In this document: piece by piece, positions 10,879-22,785 of the stretch
How positions within the stretch are numbered: position 1 is the first letter of the stretch
Layout of the letters: every line of letters begins with the position of its first letter
Assembly (NCBI GenBank): GCA_030280995.1
Contig: JASXTE010000001.1
Location: forward strand, 8,279,001-8,343,000
Direction of reading: 5' to 3'
Source: Hemileia vastatrix
Lineage: Eukaryota; Basidiomycota; Pucciniomycetes; Pucciniales; Zaghouaniaceae
Length of the DNA: 64,000 nucleotides
Program-made: the position numbers and the translations under genes
Notes under the pieces: generated by a model
What the model saw: the letters and a program-made list of their open reading frames with translations, nothing else
The model's database searches: none
What the model was told of the DNA's origin: nothing

Positions 10879-13546
10879 TATACATGCTACCCTTAAAGGT
10901 GCTAAGTATATAAGTTGCCTAGATGGAAATAAAGGGTAACATCAAATTCCTGTTGAAAAGAACTCACATAACTTTTTGTTGATAACAACACACATGGGAA
11001 TTTATAAATATGTCAGAATGCCATTTGGACCAAAAAATGCTCCATCAAAATTTCAGAAGTTAATGGATATAACATTCCATAATGAAATGATTGAGGGATG
11101 GTTAATGGTATACATTGATGACATCATAGTGTTCTCTAAAACTTATGATGAACACTTAATCCATTTAAAAAAGGTATTTCAGAAAATGGATGAAATAAGA
11201 ATGACCCTTGCATTGAAAAAATGTAAATTTGGGTTTGAATCTTTAAAAGTGCTTGGTCATATTTTATCTGGCTTACAAATATGTGTAGACCAAAATAAAG
11301 TGGCTGCAATAAAGAATATTCACATTTGTAAAAATGTAAAGGATGTACAATCTTTTCTTGGAATGTGTGGTTATTATAGACAATATATAAAAAACCACCA
11401 AAAAATTGCTGCACCATTGACCACACTGATAAAGAAATCAGAAGCTTTCATTTGGAATAATGAAAGACAACAGGCTTTTGATAAGTTGAAAGAATTTTTA
11501 ACGACAGATCCTATCTTGGGATTACCAGATTTCCAATTACCTTTTGTATTATATACAGATGCAAGTTTTATTGGTCTGGGTGCTTCTTTGCATCAAAAAC
11601 AACTTATTGAAGGAAAAATGTCAGAAGTAGTAATCTGCTATATTTCACGTACTCTGAGAAGTATTGAATTGAAATATGGTGCTACTCAACTTGAATGTTT
11701 GGCAGTAGTATGGGCTCTTGAGAAGCTACATTATTACCTTGAAGACCAAAAATTTGAGTTAATAACTGACTGTAGTGCAGTTAAGTCACTCTTAAACATG
11801 AAAACTACTAATAGACACATGTTTAGATGGCAATTAGCTGTACAAAAATACAGAGGACGGATGACTATTATACATAGAGCAGGAACCTTGCACTCTAATG
11901 TAGATCTGTTATCTAGAGTACCTCTGCCTAATAATGATGATAATCCTGCTTATGTTCCTGAGTCAGAGATTATTAACATTTATGGCATTTATATTTTAGA
12001 TCTTGAGGATCAATTTATGCAATCAATTCTTGATAATTATGATTCAGATCCTGACTTGAGTAAACTCACTACAATATTAAATAATCCATCTAATGCTTCA
12101 CTGAATGTTTTAATAAAAACATTTCCAAATAAGTATAAAGAGGCATTAGAAAAAGGAAAATTTTTCATTGAGGATGGTTTTATATATTACAGGAAAAAAT
12201 TAAGTAATGTAATTGTGATTCCCCCTTCAATGAAGGAGTTAATGTTAAGTATATGTCATGATGATATATTGGCAGGTCATTTTGACTACCATAAAACATT
12301 AACCAGAGTAAAAAACACAGCTTGGTGGATTAACATGTCTGAGGATGTTCAGAAATATGTTGAAACATGTGATTCTTGTCAAAAATCTAAAAGATTAACA
12401 GGCAAAAGAGCTGGTTTATTACAACAAATTGAGCAACCAAAATCTCCATGCGAAATTATTAACATGGACTTTGTAACAGGTTTGCCAATAGCAGGGCATA
12501 AGAGTTGTAACTCCTGCTGGGTAATTGTAGATAGTTTTACAAAAATGTGTAAATTTATTCCTACCCACAGAGAGGTTTCTGCAAAGGACTTAGCTTTTTT
12601 ATGGTGGACACAAATGTTAAATATAGCAGGTTTCACCAAAGCAATAGTTTCTGACAGAGATCCTTAATTTACTTCTGAGTTCTGGACATCACTTATGGAT
12701 GTTTCACGGTGTCAATTATAACTTTCTACAGCACACCATCCACAAACTGATGGGCTAGCAGAAAGAATGATACAAACTTTAGAAGATATGATAAAAAGAT
12801 ATTGTTCTTTTGGTCTTAATTTTAAAGAGAATGACAGATACACACATGATTGGGTAACCCTTATCCCAGGTTTAGAATTCGCATACAATAGTACAGTACA
12901 TTCTGTCACTGGAAAAAAGCCATTTGAGTTATGGTTGGGTTATGTACCTAATACCCCTGCTAAAACTCTTAATAAATTACCTAGATTGGATATCCATCCA
13001 GGTACTAAGTCTTTTCTTCAGATTCAAGAATTATGCAGAAAACATGCTCAAGAATTTATAAACAAGGCATTTGAGTATGAGAAGAAAAGATGGGATAAAG
13101 CCCATAAAGAGCTAATGTTCAAAGAGGGTGATGAAGTCCTTATTTCTACACTACATTTCAATTTGAATAGTAATGTTAAATTGAAAGATCCATTCATTGG
13201 ACCATTTGTAGTGAAAAAGATGGTTGGTAACAATGCTGTTGAGGTTATTCTATATGCACCATATGATAGAAAACATCCAGTATTTCCTATATCTCTTATA
13301 AAACCACACCATTCTAATTATACTGCTCTATTTCCAAGAATATCAGGAAGGCATAAACAGCAACCTGAAGAAATAGTTGAAAAAGCAGAAATCGAAAAGA
13401 TACTTAAAAAGAGACACCTTACAAAAGAAAAGGGAGTTGAGTATCTATTAAGATTTAAAAATAAATAAAGTGAATATGACCCGTGGATTCCAGAAAATGA
13501 AATCTCTGATCTTAAAAATCTCTTGAAAAAATTTAAATCAAAATAA
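10879..13546 (+). pseudogene. pol: RT C-terminus, RNase H, integrase and chromodomain of element A
   Basis: Resumes the pol frame after T1. Order: RT palm with catalytic VYIDDIIVFS (about 11110-11140); RNase H with YTDASFIGLGASL and the TDCSAV strand; integrase zinc finger (H..H near GHFDYHKT, then CDSCQKSKR); integrase catalytic core with Asp in INMDFVTGLP, Asp in VSDRDP and Glu in GLAERMIQ; a GPF-type module (KDPFIGPFVVKKM); and a chromodomain starting EKAEIEKILKKR ... EYLLRFKNK, continuing past a stop to SEYDPWIP. Stops at 10937, 12665, 12719 and 13466 break it. The true end is TAA 13544-13546. Chromodomains of this class are thought to direct integration to heterochromatin, which fits the self-nesting seen here. 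Confidence 0.93.
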
Positions 13547-13660
13547 TACTGTTTATTCAGTATATGTACCATAGAAGTTTTAAAAAAAAAATTTTTTTTT
13601 TTTCTATTCACTCCTTACTTTTAAATTAAAATGTCTTAACATTTTTTTTATTGTTTTTTT

Positions 13661-13671
13661 GGGTGAGGGAG
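13661..13671 (+). promoter_or_regulatory. Polypurine tract of element A
   Basis: GGGTGAGGGAG lies directly before the 3' LTR. Element B has the matching tract (AGAGTGAGGGAG) directly before its LTR on the minus strand, so this is the likely plus-strand primer. Confidence 0.8.
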
Positions 13672-14849
13672 TGTCAGCCTAGATATCCCTAGGACTGAGT
13701 ATTTATTATGCTTAAAATAAGATAACCTTATGTACATTAAGCTTATATCTTAAAAATAAGGTTAAAACAATTATATATATGATTATAATACATATATATA
13801 TAATTATTACACTATTATATAAATTATAGTAGTTTAAATAGCTTATCCATAGCCTAATAATACTTATTAAGGTGTTAATGGAGTCATAATTTACTTATCT
13901 TAAGTGATATGAAGTAATTATTGACATACATAAGCATATATGTATACATAAATCTCATATTCAGTGAAATATGCAGTATATTATGTATATTTAGGTATAT
14001 AAGTGGTTTTTAGCCTCTTAATAGCCTATAACCTTTGTTTTTCTGCTAATTTTAAGTCATATGGACGAAATCAGTGGATCCACAACGCCTACAGAAGCAT
14101 AGACATCTATATCAGGCGCATACACTCAGTTTGGACACCTTAATCTGCTTCCTTGGATGGTTATTCACATATTTATGGGTTGGGAGGTCTTTCTGGGTTA
14201 ATGTGGATGCTTGGGGATGTTATTGGGGGCTTGGAAATTTTATTTGTTTCCTTTATATGCTTTGGGTTTCATTAAATCTCTTTTTGATTGCATATTTTAC
14301 CTGTTTCTTTATGGTATCCGCTTTTATCTGGATTTTCTATTTGTGGTATAGATCTGTGTTATCATTAATTGTGATGGAGGGTCCTTACTGGAGGTCTGGG
14401 TGTTGAATCTAATTGAAGTGGACGCCATGGGGAGGTGATGGGCCCTCAAAGTGCTGTAATTGGTGGGGATAGCAGTGACATCATCTGGATTGAAGGTCTG
14501 TGCACTCCAGGGGATTTGGGTATAAGTAAGGAGGGATTTTGACGGTTATTTATCATCAATTACTTACTACAATTCAATAAAACACTTCAATACAATTATT
14601 AACATTTAGAAATATATTATAAAGCCTTTTATAAGTTGATATTATCATTATATAAGCTATAATTATATTCTATTTATCTATTTTCTACCACTATGCACAC
14701 ATTTCAATCCAAGTATTGTGAGTTTAAATTGAGTATATCTATTTTATTAGTCTTCCCCTGAGGTTTAATCCCTAAATCATTTATCAATAAGTAGTAGGAC
14801 CATAAATAAACACTATTATATCCTACTTATATACTAGACTATACTGACA
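13672..14849 (+). repeat. 3' LTR of element A (LTR-A, 1178 bp)
   Basis: Starts TGTCAGCCTAG directly after the purine tract and ends CTGACA (TG...CA). Homologous full copies lie at 15219-16394 and, interrupted, at 38370-58918. Immediately after it begins an internal fragment of another LTR-A, ATATAGGTCTATA. The first five bases (ATATA, 14850-14854) should be the target duplication and should recur just upstream of the off-window 5' LTR. The middle of each LTR-A holds a hydrophobic reading frame, described in the findings. Confidence 0.9.
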
Positions 14850-15218
14850 ATATAGGTCTATAGGTGGGTTTTAACCTCTAAATAGCCTAAAAGCTTTATT
14901 TTTCTGTTTTTTAGGTCATATGAACATATTCACTGAAGTCACAATGCCTACACAAACATATACCCATTTGTCAGATGCATATATCCAGCTTGGACAACTT
15001 TATCTGCTTCCTTTGATGGATTTTCACAGATTTATGGGTTGGGATATGATTACTGGGTTAATATGGATACTTGAGGATGTTATTGGGGGGCTTGGAAAGT
15101 TGATTTGGTTCCTTTACATGCTTTGGTTTTCATTATATACTCTTTGGATGAGTTATTTTACCTGTTTCATTATGGTATCCGCTTTTATCTGTTTTCTCTA
15201 TTTATGGCATGGGTTTAT

Positions 15219-16394
15219 TGTCAGCCTAGGCAACTCCAGGAATGAGTAATTCTTATGTTTAAAAGAATATAACCTTAATTACATTAAGATTATAACTTAA
15301 AATAAGGTTAAAATACTTATATATATGGTTATAATATATCTATATGTACTTATTACACTATTATATGACTTATAGTAGGTTAAATAGCTTATCCATAGCC
15401 TAATAATACTTCTTAAGGTGTTAATGAAGTCATAATATCCTTATCTTAAGTGATATTAAGTAATTATTGACATACATAAGCTTTTATGTATACATAAATC
15501 TCATATTCAGTGAAATATGCAGTATATGGTGTATATTTAGGTCTATAAGTGGGTTTTAGCCCCTTAATAGCCTATAAACTTTGTTTTTCTGCTTATTTTA
15601 GGTCATATGGACATATTCAGTGGACTCACAACATCTACACAAGCATATACACCTTTTTCAGGCGCATATATCCAGTTTGGACAACTTAATCTGCTTCCTT
15701 TGATGGATTTTTATAGATTTATGGGTTGGGATATCATTACTGAGTTAATATGGATGCTTGGGGATGTTATTGGGGGCTTGTAAATTTAATTTGGTTCCTT
15801 TATATGCTTTGGGTTTCATTTTATACTCTTTGGATGAGCTATTTTACCTGTTTCTTTATGGTATCTGCTTTTATCTGTTTATTCTACTTATGGTATGGGT
15901 CTGTGGCATCATTAATTGTGATGGAGGGTCCTCACTGGAAGTCTGGGTGTTAATACTGCTTGAAGTGAATGCCATGGGGAGGTGATGGGCCCTCACAGTG
16001 CTGTAATTGCTGGTGATAGCAGTGACATCATCTGGATTGAAGGTCTGTGCACTCCAGTGGATTTTGATATAAGTAAGGGAGTATTTGACAGGTTATTAGA
16101 CATAAATTACTTACTACACATTAAACAAATATTATAAAACAATTTTTATCATATATAAATATATTATAAAGCATTTATAAATTGTTATTATCTTTATATA
16201 AGCTATAACTATTTTTTATTGATCTATTTTCCACCACTAGCACACATAAAAATCAAAGTATTGTGTGTTTATATTGAGAATAAATATTTTATTAGTCTTC
16301 TTCTGAGTTTTAATCACTAAATAATTTATCAATAAGTAGTAGGACCATTAATATTTACTATTAAATCATAGTTAGATACTAGCACACACAGACA
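15219..16394 (+). mobile_element. Solo LTR-A (1176 bp, TSD TTTAT)
   Basis: Begins TGTCAGCCTAGGC and ends CACAGACA. Flanked by TTTAT at 15214-15218 and 16395-16399. No internal element sequence, so it is the product of LTR-LTR recombination. It sits inside the older LTR-A copy. Confidence 0.93.
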
Positions 16395-16438
16395 TTTATG
16401 ATATCATTAATTGTGATGGAGGGTCCTTACTGGAGGTC

Positions 16439-17242
16439 TGTCACCGGCCGACCTACACACAAGGTCAAGGATGTTCCTGCAAGTGAGATAAAAGATTCGG
16501 ATACTTCTTCGAAGCACAGAGGGATATTTTGAGGAAGTGATTCAAAGATGACTCGACGGAAGAACTACTGCTTCGAGTTATGTTCGAGAAGGATTCTAAT
16601 ATAATTGAACGGTAATATTAAAATTCTTAAGATCTCACGAGGGGTTGGAAACTCAACAATCAAAGATTTAGGATTTAGGTATGATTAATGAGAAAATAAA
16701 GAAAGATACAATAATAATGATTTTCACTTAGAGTTTTATCACTATTAACTATAAATACGTTTTATAATTTAATTCTAAAGAATGTCGAACCAAAAACCCA
16801 GCCCCTTTTATATCCTTTACTCCTCCTCGCATTGACCTCATACTCCCCCACCATTCCACACACCACAAACCATTTAAAATATATTGGTTACACTTGGACT
16901 CTCCTCACTAACATCTTTCAACCCCCTTAATCCTTCACTAACCATCCGGTCCATGCTCACTACCCCTTAATAACCCACAGACATTTCATGAACCTTTTAA
17001 TGTACTATTATATTAACTATTGAGCTGTGCGTCGCTTATTGGAAAAAAGACTAAGACACACTATTGAGAGATTGACTAATTTAGATTTAGAGTTTTAGGC
17101 TAGTGCAATTGAATAGCGAGTACACAAAGGAAAGTTGCAGTTTCTATAGAGAGTTGCTTTCTGCGCTTTGAGTATGGATTTGAACCCTTTAGTATTGATT
17201 TAATGAGCTACTTTTGCCTCGAGTGTCACGTGGCGCGTGACA
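16439..17242 (-). repeat. 3' LTR of element C (LTR-C)
   Basis: On the minus strand starts TGTCACGCGCCACGTG and ends CGGTGACA. It is highly similar to 24051-24853, with scattered differences that are mostly transitions. No clear polypurine tract precedes it; the adjacent internal sequence is GC-rich (CCCGGGCATC). Confidence 0.93.
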
Positions 17243-17347
17243 GATGCCCGGGTATAATAACGCGAGCTCCGTTGAGCGTAAAACATATTTCCCACACTAA
17301 TTTCTCTTCCTATTTACTTAATTATTATTTTATTACTTTAATTCATT

Positions 17348-18335
17348 ATGACGTATTTCCCTACACCAACTCCCACGCCTCCACACCCTAAAGCGGATGG
17401 GGGTGTTGTCACACGGCAATTTTTGAAGACTTGCACGGCTTGTGAGTCGATGGAGTATTTCTGCCTGGAGAGCACAGCAACACGAGGGCCTTGCCAGAAG
17501 TGCGAGTTTTGCCGATGGAGAAGAGTGGCGTGTGACGCCTTAGCAAAGAATGCCAATATTGAAAGTCGGTTTACTAAGACGAAGTATTGGGTGATCCCTA
17601 AAACGAAAGAAGTAGTCGAGGAAATCTGGGATGTGTCCATTGGGGACAATCAATTGGTGGGGGAAAATGAGGAAGAAGTTGAAGATGATGTGAACATCTG
17701 GGTGGCTAGGGCTGAGAACAAGAGGGGGGTCGTCAAGGAGGAAGTTGACGAATTGGTCGAAGAGGAGGAAGAAATTCCCATCTCGAGGAAAACCCCGAAG
17801 AAATGATGGGTGGTCATCGAAGATGACGAAGAGGAAAGGGAGGTGGCAGAGAAGGTCACTCCTAGATTATTTTTGGAGCCTGACCCAATCTTCGAAGTAA
17901 GTTCACCCTTTTATAATTTATAAATTTAATTACTAATGATTATGTTTTTAGAATTCAGACGTCATCATCGAGCCCCCTATGACAGAAGCTTCAAATGTGA
18001 AAGCGACCCTTGTGGGGCCCATTGCGGTGGAAGTGGCAGTGGAGGATAGATTACCAACTGTTACCTCGAGGGAGGAGAACGAAGAAACCCTTGATCAAGT
18101 ATGGTTGAAGAAACCACGTCAGGTTTGACGAGCAAGATATATTGAAGAATTGAGCGGCGAGATTGATAACATTTTCGATGCCGCTTCCTTCGACGTAGCC
18201 AAGGAGTTACTTGAACTTGGGGAATTGATTCCAGTAGGAGAGGGGGAGAAATTTGAGAAATGTAGAAACGAGATAAGAGAAATTTTGGAGAAGATGAAGG
18301 GATTGGTTCGGGAGAAGATAAAAGAGAAAATTTAA
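17348..18335 (+). pseudogene. Zinc-cluster-like gene antisense to element C, one intron
   Basis: Lies between pol and the 3' LTR of element C, on the opposite strand. Exon 1 (17348-17896) encodes a Cys pattern C-x2-C-x6-C-x9-C-x2-C-x2-C-x6-C at residues about 35-69, ending CRWRRVACD, which resembles half of a Zn(II)2Cys6 cluster. A KTK-rich stretch and a strongly acidic tail follow. A 55-bp intron fits 17897-17951: GTAAGT donor, ACTAAT branch box, TTTAG acceptor. Splicing keeps the frame into exon 2, which ends in a charged helix (EEIREILEKMKGLVREK style) at TAA 18333-18335. TGA at 17804 and 18126 interrupt the frame, both at would-be CGA codons. It could be a DNA- or RNA-binding accessory protein or a captured host gene. 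Function unknown. A related broken gene lies at 35030. Confidence 0.6.
17897..17951 (+). other. Predicted spliceosomal intron in the antisense gene
   Basis: 55 bp, GTAAGT at the 5' end, TACTAAT-like branch site about 20 bp before the TTTTTAG acceptor. Removal joins two frames that are both open and of similar composition; the intron itself is far more AT-rich than either exon. Confidence 0.65.
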
Positions 18336-19138
18336 AATAAAAAGAGAAAAGAAGAAAAAGAATGTAAAAACAATTTGTATTTAATTATTTTACTTTGTTA
18401 TTTTATTTACAATTTTATTTTTATTTTTTTTATTTTATTTTATTATTTTTTATATAAGATTTTGAGAGAAAGAAGGAAAAGACAGAAAAAAAGATTTAAA
18501 TAGAATTTGTTTTAAGATATTGAAAGAAAAGTTTAAATGAAGAAAAAAAAGAAATAATAGTTGATTGAAGGTGTTTTTAGTTTTAAAGTTCAAAAAGAAA
18601 AGAATTAAGTAAGAAGAAAGAAATAAGAAAGAAATGATTGATTGAGGTAATTTAGGAAAAAAAAATTGTTATTTAAGTTTGTTAATTGAAGATTTGAGGG
18701 ATTTTAGTTATTTGAAAAAAGAAAAGAAAGAAAAGAAGAAGCGAAATAAAATTTCTAAGAGGATTTTGAAGAAAGAAGTAATTTGTTTTGAAGAATTTAA
18801 AAAGGTGATTTAGAAGTTAAAGTGAAGTTCAAGAAAGATGGTCGTGTAATTTTCATGAAGAATTTTGATAGTTCAAGGAAAATAAACTTTTAAAGAAAAA
18901 ATGTATATAAAAAATTGAGAAGAATTTTTATTTTTTTATTTTTTTATTTTTACTTTATTTTACTTTATTTTATTTTTATTTTATTTTAATTTTATTTAAT
19001 TTAATTTAATTTAATTTTATTTTAAAAGAAGATTGAAACATTTTGAAAAGAGAAAGAATAAAGAAGAAAACAAAAGAATTTTTTAGAAATAAAAATGTTT
19101 TAGATTAAAAAAAACAGAGAAAAGAAAAAAAGAGAGTT
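18336..19138. other. Purine/pyrimidine-skewed spacer in element C
   Basis: Plus strand is rich in AAGAAAAG-type purine runs, alternating with long T/A stretches (18370-18450, 18930-19025). No ORF. It separates the end of pol from the 3' end of the antisense gene, so the two transcripts converge here. Confidence 0.6.
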
Positions 19139-22100
19139 TTAAGGTTTTGGTTTTAAAGGGTATTTAAGATGAAAAGATTTTAGGAGTTCGGGGGCGTTAG
19201 AAACATTGATGGCTGGTTCCCAGGATGTTTTGTCTGAGTCATCGAGGAAGCCTTCCCATTCCACGAGGTATTGAAGTTTCCCCTTGCGCATTCTTGAATC
19301 AAGGATACGGCTTACTTCCCACTCTAGATGGTCTTCTACTTCGACTGGTTCCGGAGGAGGTTGGTTCTTGCCCGGGTATGTTTCTCCAGCCAGTTCCAGG
19401 AGAGATACGTGAAAAACAGGGTGAATAGCCCACCATTTAGGAGGTAGCTTGAGTCAAAATGCAGTTTTAGAGACTTCAGAGTCGATTTCAAATGGCCCCA
19501 AGCGTTTTTCAGCCAGTTTCTTTGATGGCCGAGTTGTTCAAATGTTCCGTGCGTCAAGCCATACTTTGTCACCTGGTTTAAAAGGAGGAGCAGTTTGTTG
19601 ATGTTTGTCAGCCTGTTCCTTGTATCTTTGAACCGCTAATTCCAGATTTGATTTAAGTTCCTCTTGGAGTCGTGATATGTTTCGAAGATAATGTTCCGCA
19701 GGATGATTAGTTCCTACATGGATTGAATCGAATTGAGGATGTCTTGCATAAACAGTTTCAAAAGGAGATTGTTGTGTCAAAGTATGAGTTGAGTTATTAT
19801 AAGCAAATTTGGCCAATGGTAGCCATGTGGCCCAATCGTCTTGTTGGTAACTGACATACATTCAAAGGTATTGTTCAAGGACTTGGTTGACCCTTTCTGT
19901 TTGTCCATTGGTTTCAGGATGATAGGCTGTGGAGAGGTTTGTCATGATATTGAGTTGTCAACACAGTTGAGTCCAGAATGTGGATACAAACAATGAGCCT
20001 CTATCTGAAATAATATTATTATGTAAGCCATGTTTGGAAAATACATATTCTAGAAACAATTTTGACAGATCTTCTGCAGTAGCAGTAGTTGTGGTTTTAA
20101 TTAAAATAGACATTTTTGAGAATCTATCTACTATTACTAATATAGCATCAAAATTATTAGAAAGAGGAAGTTGAGAAATAAAATCCATCAATAAAGATTC
20201 CCAAGGTTTAGAGGGAATAGGAAGTGGTTGAAGCAACCCATACTTTGGGTGACGGGGAGCCTTATTCCTATTACATTCTTAACAAGCTTTTATATGGGCC
20301 TTGATTTCCCTGGTCATACCTGGCCAGAAAAAATCCCTCGCTATTAACTGGTAGGTTTTATCAACACCAAAATGACCAGCTAATGGAGAATCATGTCGAC
20401 TGTTGAAAATCCATAATTTTATCTCATTTTTGTCGGGTATGACTACTCTACCTTCAAAGACTAATAGACCTGATTCAATACTAAATCTTTTGGCCCCTTT
20501 CTTCGAGAGTATTTTGTCTTTTAACCCTAAACAATAATCGTCCTTCGACTGAGCTTCCAGGATGTTAGATAGTAGATTTTGAAACAATTGAATTTTCATC
20601 AAATTAAGTTGATGAGTCGTTAACATTGATTTGTTGAAGATTTATTTCACATTTTCTGGATTTTTGTCAGCAAATGCGTCCCCCCGCTGTGGGTAAATGT
20701 CATCCCGATGTGACAAGATATCTGGGACAATGCAGTTCTTACCTGGGCAATAGGAAATAGAAAAGGGAAATTCAGACAGAAATTCAGCCCACCTGGCTTG
20801 ACACCTGGTTAACACTTTGGAAGACATAAAGTATTTCAAAGCATTATGGTCTGTTAAAATTTGAAAAGGACTATCTAGGCTGAGAAGAAAAGATTGCCAT
20901 TTTTTAAGACAGTGAATAATAGCTAAAAGCTCTTTGTCATGAATTTCATAATTTAACTCTGCTGCAATGAGTTTGCGTGACTCAAACGCAACAGGATGAA
21001 ACAGTTTTGTTTCCGGATTCAATTGAGAAATGACCCCTGCGATAGCATAATCGCTTGCATCTGTCTCGACTATTGTCGAAGCAGTAGAATCAAAGTGTTG
21101 AAGAATTGGAGCTTTGGTGAACGCCGTCTTCAATGCTTCAAATTCCTTTTGCGCTGTAGAAGTAAAAACAAAAGGAATATCTTTTCTAAGAAGAGAAGTA
21201 AGATTGGAAATAGTTTTAGAGTAATCTTTAATAAATCTTCTATAGAAATTTGCAAAACCCAAAAATCCTTGGAGGGATTTAACGTATTTGGGCTCAGGCC
21301 ATTCCAGTACCTTTTGAACTTTTTTGTTTTCCATGACTAAACCATCAGTGGATAATTTAAAACCCAAAAAATCAATAGATTTAAGATGGAATTTGCATTT
21401 ATTATGCTTGGCATAGAGTCCATGATCTCGAAGTCGATTTAAAACCTGTCAAACATGATGAATATGTTTATCCAGTGTCTTCAAGAAAATTAAAATATCA
21501 TATAAATAGACGACAACAAATTGTTCGACAACATCTTGAAAGATGTCATTGACAAAAGTTTGAAAAGTAGATGGTGCGTTACACAATCCAAAAGGCATAA
21601 CTAAATATTCAAAACTACCAAATCTAGTGCGCATTGCAGTCAGTGGTTCATGACCTTCCCCAATGCGAATAAGATTGTAAGCGCCTCTAAGATCAATTTT
21701 AGAAAAGAAATTAGCACCATTAAAAAGGGTAAGAAGAAATGACATAGGAGGAACAGGATATGCATTCTTCTTAGTGACTGTGTTGAGCTTTCTATAGTCA
21801 ACACACAACCTAAGACTACCATCCTTCTTTTTTACAAAAAGGACAGGGGAGACGGTTGGAGATTTACTGGCTTTGATGAAACCTTTGGCTACATTCTCTG
21901 CAATGTAGTTTTGAAGAACTTTAGATTCCTCCTTTGACAAAGAATAGACAGGACCTGCTGGAGGTACTGGGCCTATTAACTCTATCTGATGGTTGTAGGG
22001 TCAATGAGGTGGTAACTTATCGGCCTTGTGGATTGAAAAAACATGGAGGAAATCATGATAGATTTCTGGTAGAGTCAATTTAATGGCTTCAACGTCAATT

Positions 22101-22774
22101 TGGTCGTCCTCATCATCTTTGAGAGAATCTGTTGAGGGAAGACCAGAATTGAGAGATCATAATTCGATTACTTCGAGGCAATTTAAATCCTCTTTGAGTG
22201 AAGTCATCAAGCTAGAAGGGTTAGCCAATTGCTCATTTAAAGAAAGATCAGATGCTTGCAAGTCATCTGGCAGAGGTTTGTCCTCTAGAAGGACATTGTC
22301 AGGCAGGTTGTTTAACTCCCTATTGACATGAATTGAAGAATTAGAAATATACTTAGTCCGTGGGGTGATCAATCCCCGTGTCCAGTCAATTTCAGGATTC
22401 TAATGCGTTAAAAAGTCATGGCCAAGAATGGTATCGTCCATCCTTGGGGTATCCAAGACTGTAAGTTCCCACTCAAAGGGGGGAAAATTCGGAAAGTTGA
22501 AAACCCATAAAACTTTCTTACTGACCCAATATTTGGGTTCCTCTGATTCGACCAAATAAATTGGAGTTTGATCGATATCTGTAAATGTCAGCTGTAACTT
22601 CTTGGCAAAAGATGAACTGACAAAAGAAATTGAAGATCCAGAGTCTATAAGACAACTGAAGGGGATATCCTCCTTAAAAAGAATTAATCTCAAGCGGTTT
22701 AAGGCAACTCCAGTCCTTAAGACATGGAGGTTCTGTGCACTGGGAGATATAAGATAGTTTGCTTTGCACACAAG
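19139..22774 (-). pseudogene. pol: Pol of element C: protease, RT, RNase H, integrase, chromodomain
   Basis: One frame of about 1210 codons on the minus strand. Protease catalytic turn CLIDSGSSISFVS, then ILGHDFL. RT: VLFVKKKDGSLRLCVDYR, IDLRGAYNLI, MPFGLCNAPSTFQ, and a catalytic motif that reads YLYD where YLDD is expected (about 21500), removing an essential Asp. RNase H: VETDASDYAIAGV and DHNALKYF. Integrase: H..H in RHDSPLAGHFG, CxxC broken by a stop, Asp in LLMDFISQLP, Asp in IISDRGS, Glu in QTERVNQ. Chromodomain: DHLEWEVSRILDSR ... YLVEWEGF ... SWEPA. Ends at TAA 19139-19141. Stops at 22400, 22157, 22001, 21449, 20642, 20279, 19958, 19862, 19538 and 19454; no frameshift seen. Confidence 0.95.
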
Positions 22775-22785
22775 TAAACTATCTA

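Larger units (their letters stand above)
1..14849 (+). mobile_element. Ty3/Gypsy chromovirus, element A (5' part outside window, split by T1)
   Basis: LTR retrotransposon with gag, protease, reverse transcriptase, RNase H, integrase and a C-terminal chromodomain in one frame, then a purine-rich tract and a 1178-bp 3' LTR. The 5' LTR and first part of gag are off-window. T1 (2984-10878) interrupts RT with a TAT duplication. Once T1 is removed the frame is continuous and broken only by in-frame stops (2001, 2913, 10937, 12665, 12719, 13466), so decay is by point mutation without frameshifts. The 3' LTR abuts an internal fragment of another LTR-A copy, so A inserted into a copy of its own LTR. 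Element B is a related but clearly diverged family. Confidence 0.93.

Noticed and set aside
17203..17391. 62-codon ORF starting in LTR-C
   Set aside because: Crosses the LTR boundary and ends soon after; kept only as a weak similarity finding, not as a gene.
20996..21340. 114-codon plus-strand ORF
   Set aside because: Exact antisense shadow of the RT/RNase H region of element C.
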